Made by a program: the position numbers and the translations under genes
Notes under the pieces: generated by a model
What the model was told of the DNA's origin: nothing
Seen by the model: only the letters and a program-made list of their open reading frames with translations
Database searches by the model: none
NCBI GenBank assembly: GCA_963752325.1
Contig: CAVVXU010000010.1
Coordinates: 186,001-250,000 of the forward strand
Direction of reading: 5' to 3'
From: CAVTJL01 sp963752325
Lineage (GTDB): Bacteria > Pseudomonadota > Alphaproteobacteria > Geminicoccales > Geminicoccaceae
DNA length: 64,000 nucleotides
Shown: positions 8,582-20,255 of the stretch, piece after piece
Layout of the letters: each line of letters begins with the position of its first letter
How positions within the stretch are numbered: the first letter of the stretch is position 1

Positions 8582-9556
8582 ATGACGCGCATCACGCACC
8601 TCACCAATGGCGACCACGCGGCCGACCGTCTCCGCGAGCTGGTTGCTCCGGCCGCGGTGCTCCCCTGGCGCGATATCCTACACGACGGACCGGTGCCGGC
8701 GGGGCAGGATGCGGCGCAGCTGGCCGGCGTTCGGGCGCTCTATCTGGCGGGCGTGAGCGGGGAGGATACGGCCGGGATCGAGCGGTCGCTCGTGGAGCGC
8801 GACGGGGCTTTGACAAAAGCGCTCGACGGCGAGCGGCTGACGCTCTGGTTCGAGCACGACCTCTACGACCAGCTCCAGCTGCTCCAGGTGCTGGATCGCA
8901 TAGCAGAGACCCCGGGTCGCCGCTGCGAGGTGATGCTCGTCCAGGCCGACGACCATCTCTCGACCCTGAGCGCGCCGGCGCTCGAAAGAATGGGCGATCG
9001 GGCCACCCCGATCGAGGAGGAGCAGCTGGCGCTGGCGGTCGCGGCCTGGGAGGCCTTCCGGGCGCCGACGCCGGCTCCGCTTGCAGCGCTGCTCGAGCGG
9101 GACCTCGAGGCGCTGCCTTTCCTCGGGCACGCGCTTTTGCGCCTGCTCGAGGAGCTGCCGGCGCCGGAAAGCGGCCTGTCGCGCACCGAGCGCCAGATCC
9201 TCGAGCTCCTGTCCGTCGGTCCCAGCACGCCCGAACGGCTGTTCGCGGAATGCAGCCTGCGGGAGACCGCGCGCTTTCTGGGCGACCTGCCCTTCTTCCA
9301 GCGCCTGGAGCGGCTCTCCCACAACCCGCCGCTGGTGGAGGGCCTCTCGGGCCGCCACTTCGCGCCGCAGGCGGGGCGTGACGAGAATCTGCCTTTCCTC
9401 GAGGCGCCCGTTCATATCAGCGAGATCGGGCGTCTCGTGCTGGCCGGCGAGCAGGACCTCTGCGCGCTCCATCCTCCCGACCGCTGGCAGGGCGGCACGA
9501 GGCTTGGCCCGGACAATCTCTGGCGCTGGGACGCCGAGGCGCGCCGCCTGCTCTGA
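8582..9556 (+). CDS. DUF1835 domain-containing protein
   Basis: This 324-residue protein starts TRITHLTNGDHAADRLRE and continues VLPWRDILHDGPVP, the characteristic opening of DUF1835 proteins. The C-terminal part (GGTRLGPDNLWRWD) fits the DUF3658-like region usually found with it. Biochemical function is unknown. The ATG follows a GGAGGCGGC site. The 100 bases separating it from the preceding gene contain three copies of CCCGGG, but no convincing terminator. It converges with the OmpA-type lipoprotein gene, 33 bases away. Confidence 0.85.
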   Translation: MTRITHLTNGDHAADRLRELVAPAAVLPWRDILHDGPVPAGQDAAQLAGVRALYLAGVSGEDTAGIERSLVERDGALTKALDGERLTLWFEHDLYDQLQLLQVLDRIAETPGRRCEVMLVQADDHLSTLSAPALERMGDRATPIEEEQLALAVAAWEAFRAPTPAPLAALLERDLEALPFLGHALLRLLEELPAPESGLSRTERQILELLSVGPSTPERLFAECSLRETARFLGDLPFFQRLERLSHNPPLVEGLSGRHFAPQAGRDENLPFLEAPVHISEIGRLVLAGEQDLCALHPPDRWQGGTRLGPDNLWRWDAEARRLL

Positions 9557-9589
9557 CCGCCTCGGGTGATCGGGAGGGGGCGGTGCGGC

Positions 9590-10300
9590 TCAGCTCGTGG
9601 GTGCAGGGCCCGGCTGGGGCTCGGGCTGGGGCGAGCTGCTGGGCGAGACGAGGATCTCGACTCGCCGGTTGAGCTGGCGGCCGGCATCCGTCGCGTTGCT
9701 GGCGACGGGATTGACCTCGCCCATGCCTTCGGCCTTGAGCCTCTGGGCCGGCACGCCCTGGGCGACGAGGAAGTTCACCACCGCCTGGGCCCGGCGTAGC
9801 GAGAGCTGCTTGTTGTAGGCCTCGGAGCCCACCGAATCGGTGTAGCCCACGACCGTGGCATCGGACTGGTCGTATTTCTTGAGCACGCCCGCGAGCTTGG
9901 TGAGCGTCGGCTCCATGGCCGGCCTGACGTCGGCCTTGTCGAAGTCGAAGAGCACCTGGTTCTGCAGCGTGATCTTGAGAAGGTCGTCCCGGACCCGCTG
10001 GATCTGGACCTGGTTCTGCCGCTGCTCGGTCGCGAGCGATTCGTCGAAGGCCTTCTGCTGGCGGTCGAACAGGTAGCCCGTCCCGCCACCGACGGCGCCA
10101 CCGGCCGCGGCGCCGATCAGAGCGCCCGTGCCCCGATGGTGCTTGTCGAGAACGGCACCGAGCAGGCCGCCCGCCACGGCGCCCACGCCGGCGCCGATGC
10201 CTGTGTTCTTGTAGGAAGAGCCTTCCTGGCCCGGCTCCGTCGATGCGCAGCCGGCCAGCATCGAGGCACCGATCAGCGAACAGACAACAACACGTCGCAT
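9590..10300 (-). CDS. OmpA-family outer-membrane lipoprotein with glycine zipper
   Basis: This 236-residue protein has a lipoprotein signal (VCSLIGASMLAGC, lipobox Cys about residue 19). Residues about 35-80 are a Gly-zipper segment (GIGAGVGAVAGGLLGAV and GALIGAAAGGAVGGG). The second half is an OmpA C-terminal peptidoglycan-binding domain with VLFDFDKADVRP, VVGYTDSVGSEAYN and LNRRVEI. It should sit on the outer membrane and bind peptidoglycan, as YiaD/Pal-like proteins do. The ATG at 10300 is chosen over upstream in-frame starts because it begins the signal peptide directly. The last 15 residues are Pro/Gln-rich. Confidence 0.88.
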   Translation of the reverse strand: MRRVVVCSLIGASMLAGCASTEPGQEGSSYKNTGIGAGVGAVAGGLLGAVLDKHHRGTGALIGAAAGGAVGGGTGYLFDRQQKAFDESLATEQRQNQVQIQRVRDDLLKITLQNQVLFDFDKADVRPAMEPTLTKLAGVLKKYDQSDATVVGYTDSVGSEAYNKQLSLRRAQAVVNFLVAQGVPAQRLKAEGMGEVNPVASNATDAGRQLNRRVEILVSPSSSPQPEPQPGPAPTS

Positions 10301-10575
10301 GCGAGCTGCTCCACTCCATCCCGATAGCGGCAGGCAGAGATAGCCAGGGCCTCGCCGCTGTCCAGACAATTCCGCGCGACCCGCGTCGATCGTACGCCCG
10401 CGCCTCGCGGGCATGGTCGCCGAGGGACGGCCCATGGCGAGACTTTCTTCCCAAGAATCAGCGATAGGGGCCCGGACATGCCGGCTCGGGCGGCTCGCTC
10501 TCGGCGTGGAGCAAGAACGAGGAGCCCACATGGAGAGCCCTGACCCGGGAGCGCCTGGGCCATGAAGCGGGACGG

Positions 10576-11277
10576 TCACTTCGCGGCGACGGCTGCTTGA
10601 GCCCCCTGACGCCGCCACTCGGCCAGCAGGTCACCTGAGTCCATCACGAGGCCGAGATGGAGCGAGACCATCTTGAGCGCCGCGTCCTCCATCTCGGGGT
10701 TCGTCCCGCGCACCAGATCCTGCAGCACCACGACGCGGTAGTCGTGGTTGCTGGCATCGAAGGCGGCGTTGAGCACGCAGCAATCGGTGAAGCCCCCATT
10801 CAGGACGACCGTCCCGACCCGAAGGTTGCGCAAAAGGAAGTCGAGGTCAGTGGGGTAGAAGACGGACAGGCGCTTCTTGGTCTCGACGATGAGATCGTCG
10901 GGCTCCTGCCGGGTCACGAGGTGGGTCCAGCGGCTGCCCTCGATCGCGTGCTCGTCGGCGTTGGGGATGGCACCGACGTGGAGCGGAAAGACGAGGCGCC
11001 AGGCGGCCCTGCCGCCCCGCACATCGTCGACGCCGCCCTTGCGGAGCACGGTGCGGACATGGATGACCGGCACGCCGAGGCCCCGCGCCTCGTCGTGAAA
11101 GGCGTCGATCGGCTGGACGATCTCGCGCGCCCGCGGCGCCGGGCAGGGGCAGTCCGGCGTGTCGGCGAGATGCCCCTCGTGCATGTCGATCGAGACGATG
11201 GCGCTCCCTGCCCGATCCGCGAACGCCTCGAAGCCCTGCGGCAGCTTTTGTCTGTTGCCGTAGACATAGGCCTGCAT
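10576..11277 (-). CDS. Isochorismatase-family cysteine hydrolase
   Basis: This 233-residue cytoplasmic protein has the triad of the isochorismatase-like family: Asp31 in IVSIDMHEGH, Lys134 in VETKKRLSVF and Cys166 or Cys167 in GGFTDCCVLNAAFDA. Such enzymes hydrolyse amides, imides or vinyl ethers (nicotinamidase, N-carbamoylsarcosine amidase, biuret hydrolase and others); the substrate cannot be set from sequence alone. The ATG at 11277 is preceded by CCAAGGAGGCACTGG, a near-perfect ribosome-binding site. Both flanking genes are on the same strand but are unrelated in function. Confidence 0.85.
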   Translation of the reverse strand: MQAYVYGNRQKLPQGFEAFADRAGSAIVSIDMHEGHLADTPDCPCPAPRAREIVQPIDAFHDEARGLGVPVIHVRTVLRKGGVDDVRGGRAAWRLVFPLHVGAIPNADEHAIEGSRWTHLVTRQEPDDLIVETKKRLSVFYPTDLDFLLRNLRVGTVVLNGGFTDCCVLNAAFDASNHDYRVVVLQDLVRGTNPEMEDAALKMVSLHLGLVMDSGDLLAEWRRQGAQAAVAAK

Positions 11278-11368
11278 CCAGTGCCTCCTTGGTCGTTGCG
11301 GCCGCCTGCTTGGGCCGCGGGCACGCCGAACCCCCGAATAGCACATGGAGGACCTTCAGAGCGCGGCC

Positions 11369-12559
11369 TCAGCCGGGCTGCTCGTCGGCGAGCCCGAAAA
11401 CCGTCTCCGGCTCGGGGAAGCCCTTCAGCGACCAGCCACCCAGGGGCACGAGCCCTGGACCGGCATGCCGGGCGAAAGCGGCCGAGGTGACGAGCGGGCG
11501 CCCCAGATCGCCGGCGAGCTTCTCGAGCCGGGCGGCCTTGTTCACCACCGGCCCCATCGCCGTGAAGTCGAGGCGGTGCCCGGCGCCGATATTGCCGTAG
11601 AGCACCTCGCCCAGATGCAGCGCCACGCCATAGCCGAGCGGCGGGGTGCCGAGGCCGTCACTCTCGCCTACCGCCGTCGCGATCGCGTCGGCCGCCGCCA
11701 GCGCGGCGCCGCAGGCGGCCTCGCGCGTGCGGCCCTGGAGCGGCACGATGGCGAGAAGGCCGTCGCCCATGAACTTCAGCACCTCGCCGCCCACCGCCTC
11801 GATGGCGGGCACGCAGCAGGCGAAGAAGGCGTTGACCCGCGCGATCACCGCCTCGGGCGGCGAGGCGTTGGCAAAGGAGGTGAAGTCGCGGACGTCCAGC
11901 ACCATCACGACGGCCTCGATGCGCTCGATGTCACCGCAGTGGATGGAGCCCTGGAGGATCCGCTCGCCGGAGTGATGGCCGACATAGGTGTCGAGAAGCA
12001 TCGTCGCCATGCGGCGCATGGCGTCGATCTCGAGCATGCGCGCCAGGGCCGGCGAGACCGCGGCGAACGCCGCCAGATGCTCGGCCGCGAAGCCCCCGGG
12101 GTGCCGCGTGGTCCAGCTCACCGCCTTGATCTGGCCGTCGCTGAAGATGAGCGGATGGATGAGATAATCGGTGCAGCCGTCGGCGGCGAGGCCGTCCAGG
12201 ATCGGATGGTCGCGGGCACAGGCGGGATCGAGAAGGCGGCGCCGGATCGTCACGCCGGTCTGGAGCACGCGCAGCGGCGGGCTGTGCCGGAAGCTGTCCT
12301 CGCTCTGTCGGGTCAGGGCCGCCAGCTCGGCCAAGACACCCTGATCGGGCGTCCAGATGAAGCTATGGCCGAAGAGGAGCGGGTGCAGCGTGCTGATGAA
12401 CAGCCCTGCCCGGGCGAGCGGAACGCCCGCCAGCACCAGCCGCTCGCACAGCCCGGCGATCACCGGCTCCACGCCGCCCGTCATCGTGGCGCCGCTCAGC
12501 ATCCACGCGACGATCTGCGCCGGTCGCAGGCTCCGGCTCCATCCCGCGCCTCTCCGCAA
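11369..12559 (-). CDS. Class III adenylate/guanylate cyclase
   Basis: This protein has up to 396 residues, read from a TTG at 12559; an ATG inside the same frame at 12502 is the alternative start. The N-terminal half (CERLVLAGVPLARAGLFIST, HPLLFGHSFIW) is the sensory region common in alphaproteobacterial cyclases. The C-terminal catalytic domain shows VMVLDVRDFTSFA (metal Asp residues), EVLKFMGDGLLAIVP and GPVVNKAARLEKLA. The enzyme should make cAMP or cGMP; the substrate-specificity residues were not resolved. It is divergent from a flavoprotein with a cyclic-nucleotide-binding-like domain, with 104 bases between them, which suggests a signalling pair. Confidence 0.85.
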   Translation of the reverse strand: MRRGAGWSRSLRPAQIVAWMLSGATMTGGVEPVIAGLCERLVLAGVPLARAGLFISTLHPLLFGHSFIWTPDQGVLAELAALTRQSEDSFRHSPPLRVLQTGVTIRRRLLDPACARDHPILDGLAADGCTDYLIHPLIFSDGQIKAVSWTTRHPGGFAAEHLAAFAAVSPALARMLEIDAMRRMATMLLDTYVGHHSGERILQGSIHCGDIERIEAVVMVLDVRDFTSFANASPPEAVIARVNAFFACCVPAIEAVGGEVLKFMGDGLLAIVPLQGRTREAACGAALAAADAIATAVGESDGLGTPPLGYGVALHLGEVLYGNIGAGHRLDFTAMGPVVNKAARLEKLAGDLGRPLVTSAAFARHAGPGLVPLGGWSLKGFPEPETVFGLADEQPG

Positions 12560-12663
12560 AGAGCCCCGGGCCGACAGGCCCGCTCGGCATGATGCTAGCG
12601 CCAGGCCAGGGGCCTGCGTAGTAGGTTGGCAGGGGCCGGTCGCGCCCGTGGAGGAAAGGCACG

Positions 12664-14356
12664 ATGCCGCTTATCGACACCCGTCGCGAGCAGATGTTTC
12701 CCGTTCTGCAGCCGCTGCAGATCGAGGCGGCCAGGCGCTTCGCCAGCGGCCCGGCGCGGACGTTCGCCCCTGGCGAGACCGTCTTCGACGTCGGCGAGAG
12801 CCATGTGCCGGCCTGGTTCCTGCTCGAGGGCACGGTCGACCTCATACGGCGCGACGGCCTGCACCACGAGTTGCCGATCGTCGCCCTCGGCGCCGGCCAG
12901 TTCACGGGCGAGGTGAGCCAGCTCGGCGGGCGGGCGACCCTGGCCGCCTGCCAGGCCGGCCCCGAGGGCTGCACCGCCCTGCCCTTCGATGCCGCCCATA
13001 TCCGGGCCCTGGTGATCGGCTCGGCGGACATCGGCGAGGTGCTGATGCGCGCCTTCATCCTGCGCCGGGTCGCGCTGATCGAGGCGGGCGGCGTGGGCTC
13101 GGTGCTGGTCGGCCGGCCCGGCGGCGTGGACCTCGTGCGGCTGCAGGGGTTCCTGGGCCGCAACGGCTATCCCTATACCCTCCTGGACGCCTCCGAGGAT
13201 GCGGAGGGAAAGGCGCTGGTGGAGCGGCTGGGCGTGCTGCCGCACGAGCTGCCGCTGATGGTCTGCCCGAACGGCACGGTGCTGAGGCGGCCCACCGACG
13301 CCGAGGCCGGCCTCTGCCTCGGCATCACGTCCGAGCTGGACCCCGATCAGGTCTTCGACGTGGCGGTGGTGGGCGCCGGGCCCGGCCGGCCTGGCGACCG
13401 CCGTCTATGCCGCCTCCGAGGGTCTCTCGGTCCTGGTGCTCGACCAGCGGGCCTATGGCGGCCAGGCCGGCGCATCGGCACGCATCGAGAACTATCTGGG
13501 CTTCCCCACCGGCATCTCGGGCCAGGCCCTGGCCGGCCGGGCGTTCAATCAGGCGCAGAAGTTCGGCGCCGAGATCGCGATACCGCTCGAGGTGACCAAG
13601 CTGGACTGCCCGCCGGCGGGCGGGACGACGCAGGAGCCGGCCCGGCTCGAGCTCACCAACGGATCCACGGTGCGCGCGCGGACGGTGGTCATCGCCTCGG
13701 GCGTCCACTACCGGCGACCCGCGATCGAGAACCTTTCATCGTTCGAGGGGGCCAGCGTGTCCTACTGGGCCTCGCCCGTTGAGGCCAAGATCTGCGCCGG
13801 CGAGGAGGTGGCGCTCGTGGGCGGCGGCAACTCCGCCGGACAGGCAGTCGTCTATCTGGCGCCGAAAGTGAAGCGCCTGCATCTGATCGTGCGCGCGGCG
13901 GGCCTCGAAGCCTCGATGTCGCGCTATCTCATCGACCGCATCGCCGCCCTGCCGAACGTCGAGCTCCACGTCGGCAAGGAGGTCATCGCCCTCGAGGGCG
14001 ATGAGGCCGGTGGCTTGAGCGCGGCGGTGTTCCGCGAGCGGGCGACGGGTGCCACGCACGTCTGCCACCCCCGCCATCTTTTTCTTTTCATCGGCGCCGA
14101 CCCGCACACCGGCTGGCTGAACGGCTGCGTTGCGCTGGACGAGAAAGGCTTCGTCGTCACCGGCCTCCGATGCCCCAAGAGCGCTGCGGCCCTCGGCCGG
14201 CCGATCCTGCCGCTCGAGACCAGCCTGCCCGGCGTCTTCGCCATCGGCGACGTGCGCGCGGGCTCGACCAAGCGCGTGGCCGCAGCCGTGGGCGAGGGTG
14301 CCGCCGTCGTGGCCCAGATCCACAGCGTGCTCCAGCCGCAGCCTGCGGTCGGCTGA
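12664..14356 (+). CDS. Cyclic-nucleotide-domain FAD-dependent oxidoreductase (frame disrupted)
   Basis: This protein of about 563 residues has three parts. Residues about 25-140 are a CRP-type cyclic-nucleotide-binding-like domain (FAPGETVFDVGE, FLLEGTVDLIRR, GEVSQLGGRATLAAC). About 150-220 looks thioredoxin/glutaredoxin-like without a CxxC. From about 235 on it is a thioredoxin-reductase-like FAD/NAD(P) module (DVAVVGAGP, YGGQAG, RIENYLGFP, EEVALVGGGNSAGQA, GVFAIGDVRAGS) lacking the redox CxxC of true thioredoxin reductase. The frame shifts near 13383, where one extra G after GGGCCC splits the first FAD glycine motif; removing it restores the normal GAGPAGLAT motif. The ATG follows GGAGGAAAGGCACG. 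Confidence 0.8.
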
Positions 14357-14378
14357 CGCGCCGCCCTTTCCTGCCGCG

Positions 14379-15267
14379 TCAGAAGCCGACCGAGCGCAGA
14401 TAGGCGAGGCTCGCGCGCGCGTCGTCGATCGGGCTCAGCGACACGGCGGGGTCGATATCCTGCTCGATGGTGGCCGCGCCGTCGAAGCCGGTCTCGGCGA
14501 GCGCGGCCGCGAGGCCGGGCCAGTCGACGACCCCCTTGCCCAACGGGCAGAAGATTTTCTGGGCCACCGCATCGAGGAACGGCACCGTCTCCGACAGCAC
14601 GCGCCGGTGGACCGCGGGATCGATGTCCTTGAAGTGGAAGTATTTAACCCTCGACGCGATGGCGCCTGTAGAAGGCCACGGGATCGATGCCGGCATAGGC
14701 CATGTGCCCGGTGTCGATGCACAGGCCCACCTTCGCCGGATCGAGCGCGTCGGCGACCTGCTCGATCTCGTCCTCGAGCTCGATGTAGCAGCCCGCGTGC
14801 TGATGCAGGACGGGTGTCACGCCGTGCTCGAGCGCCATGTCGGCGATCCGGTCGATGAGCCCGATCATGTGTCGGAAGCGGGCCTTATCGAGCCGCTTGC
14901 GCAGGTCAGCGCGCCCGGCCGTCGCCATTCTCTCGTCCGACAGATGATCGATCGTGACGAGGTACCTGCCGCCCACCGCCGCCAGCAGCTTCACGGTGCG
15001 GGTCGCGACCTCCAGGACGGCGTCGGCCTTGGCCGGCTCGTGAAGCATCTGGAAAACGAAGCCCGCCGTCACGGTGAGTGACCGCGACTTGAACTCGTGG
15101 CGCAGGCGCTCCGGATCGGTCGGATAGTACCCGTAGGGCCCGAGCTCCGTGTAGCGGTAGCCCGCCTCGGCGATCTCGGACATCACCTTCTGCCAGGGCG
15201 GGTTCCCGGGATCGTCCTCATAGTCGACGCCCCACGACACGGGAGCGTTGGCGAGCTTGATCGTCAT
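14379..15267 (-). CDS. Xylose-isomerase-like TIM-barrel sugar isomerase/epimerase (frame disrupted)
   Basis: This protein of about 295 residues resembles the sugar phosphate isomerase/epimerase (IolE/AP-endonuclease-2 like) family. Visible features are NAPVSWG at the N-terminus, GYRYTELGPYGY, VTPVLHQHAGCYIE, VGLCIDTGHMAYAG, VKYFHFKDID and GAATIEQDID, which supply the usual metal-binding Glu, His and Asp residues. One extra base near 14657 shifts the frame between AFYRRH and ASRVKYFHFKD. The ATG at 15267 follows a GGAGG site. The gene diverges from the dehydratase gene and is probably part of the same sugar pathway, like IolE or a 3-keto-sugar isomerase; the reaction is not determinable. Confidence 0.8.
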
Positions 15268-15342
15268 TCGGCGCCTCCGCGAGTCCGGCCTGCTTCGGGC
15301 CGGTGCCGGAAAGCTACACCGCCTGCCGGCCGAGCGGCCGCC

Positions 15343-15374
15343 TTGACATTTGCCGCCCGTCGTCCGATCAATAT
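15343..15374 (+). promoter_or_regulatory. Candidate promoter of the sugar-utilisation operon
   Basis: TTGACA at 15343-15348 is a perfect -35 hexamer in the 149-base gap between the divergent TIM-barrel and dehydratase genes. Candidate -10 boxes are weak (GATCAA with a 17-base spacer, CAATAT with a 20-base spacer). The AT-richer stretch just downstream (15370-15405) includes CATCATACGAAACGA, a possible site for the FadR-type regulator encoded at 20252. This is a sequence guess only. Confidence 0.35.
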
Positions 15375-15416
15375 GTCCATTCATCATACGAAACGAACAA
15401 AGAGCAGGGACGGCTG

Positions 15417-16590
15417 ATGCGGATCACGGGCGTCGAGAGCCGCGTCGTCAACGCGGAGATGCGCAACTGGATTTTTGTGCAGGGTCCTGACGGACCAGCC
15501 GGGGCTGTTCGGCTGGGGCGAGGCGACGCTCGAGTGGAAGACGCGGGGCGTGGTGGGCGCCATCGACGATCTGGCGCCGCTGCTGATCGGCCGCGATCCG
15601 CGCGACATCGAGCAGTGCGTGCGCGTCATGCACAAGCACGGCTTCTGGCGGATGGGCGTGGTCGGCGCCTCGGCGATCAGCGGGATCGAGGTGGCGCTGT
15701 GGGACATCCTGGGCAAGGAGCTGGGCGTCCCGGTGTGGCGGCTGCTCGGCGGCCGGACGCGCGACGTCGTGCCGGTCTATACGCATCTGGGCCTCGGCGA
15801 CATGCGCGCGGTCTACGAGACCATGCAGCCCGAGGCGCTGGCCGAGCGGGCGCAGGAGGTGGTCGAGAAAGGCTACCGGGCGCTGAAGGCCGTCTTCGTG
15901 CCCTACACCCACTACACGGCGCCGGCCCGGGCCGTGGACCATGTGGGCAAGCTGATGGCGGCGCTCAGGGAGGCGGTCGGCCCCGAGATCGAGATCATGG
16001 TCGACTTCCATGGCCGGCCGGCCTCGGTGGGGGCGGCGCTGGACTATATCCGCGTGATCGCCCCGCACCGGCCGCTCTTCGTCGAGGAGCCGGTGCCGCC
16101 GGGCGATCCCCTGGCGATGAAGGCGGTGAGCGACCGGGCCGAATGCGCCATCGCCACGGGCGAGCGGCTGATCGGGCGGGCCGAGTTCGAGCCGCTTTTT
16201 CATGCCCGTGCCATTCAGATAGCGCAGCCCGACATCTGCCACACGGGTGGGCTCGCCGAGGCCCGCAAGATCGCGGCGATGGCCGAGACCGCCGGCTGCG
16301 GGATGGCGCCGCACAACCCGCTGGGGCCGATCGCCGGCGTGGCGGCGCTGCATCTCGACGTCGCCACGCCCAATTTCGTCATCCAGGAGGAGATGACCGG
16401 GGCGGTGCCCTGGTATTTCGAGGTCGTGCAGGGGCCGATCCGCATGGTGGACGGCGCCTGGCAGGTGCCGGAGGCACCGGGCCTCGGCGTCGAGGTCGAC
16501 GAGAAGGCCGCGGCCGCCCACCCCTTCGACCAGGAAGTCCTGCACGCCACCAACGCCGTCCTCGCCGACGGCACCGTCGTCGACTGGTGA
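15417..16590 (+). CDS. Enolase-superfamily sugar-acid dehydratase (galactonate dehydratase-like; frame disrupted)
   Basis: This protein of about 391 residues belongs to the mandelate racemase/muconate lactonizing group. It starts MRITGVESRVVNAEM and has LFGWGEATLEWKTR, ALWDILGKELGVPVWRLLGG, IEIMVDFHGRPA, LFVEEPVPPGDP, AIATGERLIG, IAQPDICHTGGLAEA and GMAPHNPLGPIAG. The Asp, Glu, Glu metal ligands and the late His-Asn segment resemble D-galactonate dehydratase (DgoD)-type enzymes; the exact sugar acid is uncertain. One extra base near 15481, after IFV, shifts the frame. It heads the operon with ABC importers and a lactonase, fitting aldonate dehydration to a 2-keto-3-deoxy acid. Confidence 0.82.
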
Positions 16591-16700
16591 GCGCCCGGCC
16601 GCCCGGGCCGGGACTGCCCGCCACGAGCGCCGCGACCGCCGGCCGCGATGGCCGCCGACCGGTCGCCACCACCAAGGACGCCATCAGGGAGACCAAGAGA

Positions 16701-17678
16701 ATGCTGCGTCAGATCATCACTGCCGGCGCCATCCTGCTCGGCACCGCCGCCGTGGCCATGGCCGCCGATGCGCCGGTCAAGCTCGGCTACATCAACAAGA
16801 TGGGCGAGCACCCCTGGTTCGTCGCCGAGGTCGGCGGCGCCAAGGCCGAGGCCGACAAGCTGGGTGTCACGCTCCTCAATCAGGACGTGCAGTTCAACGC
16901 CGACCTCGCGATCACGACCTTCGACACCATGATCGGCGACGGCGTGAAGGGCATCGCCATCGTCGTGCCCGACAAGGCGCTGGGCCCCGTCGTTGCCGAG
17001 AAGGCCAAGAAGGCCGGCATCCCGCTCGTCGCCGTCGACGACGACATCTATTTCCAGGACGGCACGCAGGTGCCCTATGTCGGCATGAACTCGCGCAATA
17101 TCGGCCATGCCGTCGGCGAGGAGCTGGCCAAGCTCTACAAGAGCGAGGGCTGGGACAAAGATCAGGTGATGATCGCCAGCATCGAGGACCGGCGCGCCGA
17201 CACCTGCATGCAGCGCAACCAGGGCGCCGAGGAGGCCTTCCTCGCCGCCGTGCCGGGCTTCGACAAGTCGAAGATCGTGCGGGTGCCCTACGAGAACACG
17301 ATGGTGAGCTCGATCGACGTGATGACGACGACCTACACGGCGCATCCCGAGGTCGACCACTGGATCTTCTACTCGTGCAACGATGACGGTGTCCTGGGTG
17401 CCGCCCGGGCGATGGAGAACCAGGGCATGAAGCCCGACCAGGGCATGGGCATCGGCATCGACGGCAGCCGCGCCTGCGACGCCTTCGGCAGCGGCAAGCC
17501 CAGCGCCTTCCGCGGCACCATGTGGCTGAACCCGGCCAAGGAGGGTGCCACGGCCGTGCAGCTCCTCTATGCGGCGGTGACAGAAAAGAAGCCTTTGCCG
17601 ACCCACACCTATACCGACCCGGTCTTCATCACGGCCGCCACCTTCGACCAGTACAAGGCGAAGCTCTGCAACCACTGA
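16701..17678 (+). CDS. Arabinose-type periplasmic sugar-binding protein of an ABC importer
   Basis: This 325-residue protein has a Sec signal peptide (IITAGAILLGTAAVAMA) and a Peripla_BP_4 fold. The line KLGYINKMGEHPWFVAEVGG, together with GIAIVVPDKALGPVVAEKAK, PLVAVDDDIYF and VLGAARAMENQGM, resembles L-arabinose-binding protein AraF more than ribose-binding RbsB. It should deliver a pentose or related sugar to the ATPase and permease encoded next. It lies 110 bases after the dehydratase and 26 bases before the ATPase. The ligand is inferred from family resemblance only. Confidence 0.85.
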   Translation: MLRQIITAGAILLGTAAVAMAADAPVKLGYINKMGEHPWFVAEVGGAKAEADKLGVTLLNQDVQFNADLAITTFDTMIGDGVKGIAIVVPDKALGPVVAEKAKKAGIPLVAVDDDIYFQDGTQVPYVGMNSRNIGHAVGEELAKLYKSEGWDKDQVMIASIEDRRADTCMQRNQGAEEAFLAAVPGFDKSKIVRVPYENTMVSSIDVMTTTYTAHPEVDHWIFYSCNDDGVLGAARAMENQGMKPDQGMGIGIDGSRACDAFGSGKPSAFRGTMWLNPAKEGATAVQLLYAAVTEKKPLPTHTYTDPVFITAATFDQYKAKLCNH

Positions 17679-17704
17679 GCCTGCGGCCGCCGGAGCTTTT
17701 CACG

Positions 17705-19229
<1,525 letters not shown>

Positions 19230-19233
<4 letters not shown>

Positions 19234-20255
19234 GCAGCCCGGCGCGCCCGCTGGCGCAGGACGAGAGGACGGGCGAGCCAGGGGGGCGACAGCTGTCGCT
19301 GCCGGGGCGCCTCGTCGCCGCCATCGGCACCCACAATCTGAGCCTCCTCATCGCGCTCGTCGTGCTCGTCCTGATCTTCGGCGGCCTCAGGCCGCACATC
19401 TTCTTTCTGCCGCGCAACCTCCTCAACATCGGCCTCGCCATCGCCATCCTGGGCGTGCTGGCGATGAGCCAGACGGTCGTCATCGTCTCGGGCGGGCTCG
19501 ACATCTCGGTGGGCGCCATCGTCGGGCTCGCCACCGTCTCGACGGCCCTGGCCATCCAGGCCACGGGCAGCCCCGCGGCGGGTGTCCTTGCCGGCATCGT
19601 CGTGGGTGGCCTGGCAGGGCTCGTCAACGGCACGATCATCACGATGGGCCCCGTCAACGCCGTGATCGCCACGCTCGGCACCATGGCGGTGTTCCGAGGG
19701 ATCGCCTTCATCATCTCCGACGGCCAGTCGATCAGCATCTTCAACGACGGCTTTCGGGTCATCGGCGCCGGCACCGTCCTTGGGCTGCCCGTGCCGATCC
19801 TCATCCTCCTCGTCACGGCGGCGCTGTTCCACGTCTTCCTGGCCAAGACGATCATCGGCCGGAACATCTATGCGATCGGCGGCAATCCGGTCGTCGCCCG
19901 CTTCGCCGGCCTCGGCCTCACCCGCTACCGCATCGGCATCTACATCATGAGCGGGGCGGCGGCGGGGCTGGGCGGCATTCTGCTGGCCGCGCGCACGGGC
20001 TCGGGCCAGCCCATCTCGGGCTCGGAGGGCCTCGAGCTGCAGGCCATCACCGCGGCCGTGCTGGGCGGCTGCGCGCTCCAGGGCGGCAAGGGCACCATCG
20101 CCGGCGGGCTGCTCGGCGTCATCATCCTGGGCGTGCTCAACAACGGCATGATCCTGACCAGCGTGCCCACTTTTTATCAGCTGCTGGCCAGGGGTGCGCT
20201 GCTGATCGCGGCGGTCGTGATCGCCGAGCGGCAGCTCAGCTGGCGGGGCGAATGA
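19230..20255 (+). CDS. AraH/RbsC-type sugar ABC permease
   Basis: This 341-residue inner-membrane protein of the BPD_transp_2 family has about 8-10 hydrophobic segments. It carries the typical blocks LAMSQTVVIVSGGLDISVGA, NGTIITMGPVNAVIATLGTM, IYAIGGNPVVARFAGL, GRNI and AVLGGCALQGGKGTIAGGLLG. It is the partner of the AraG-like ATPase, with a 4-base overlap. Its TGA overlaps the regulator ATG by 4 bases. A frame open upstream belongs to the ATPase; the ATG at 19230 is chosen because it matches the overlap and the family N-terminus. Confidence 0.9.
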
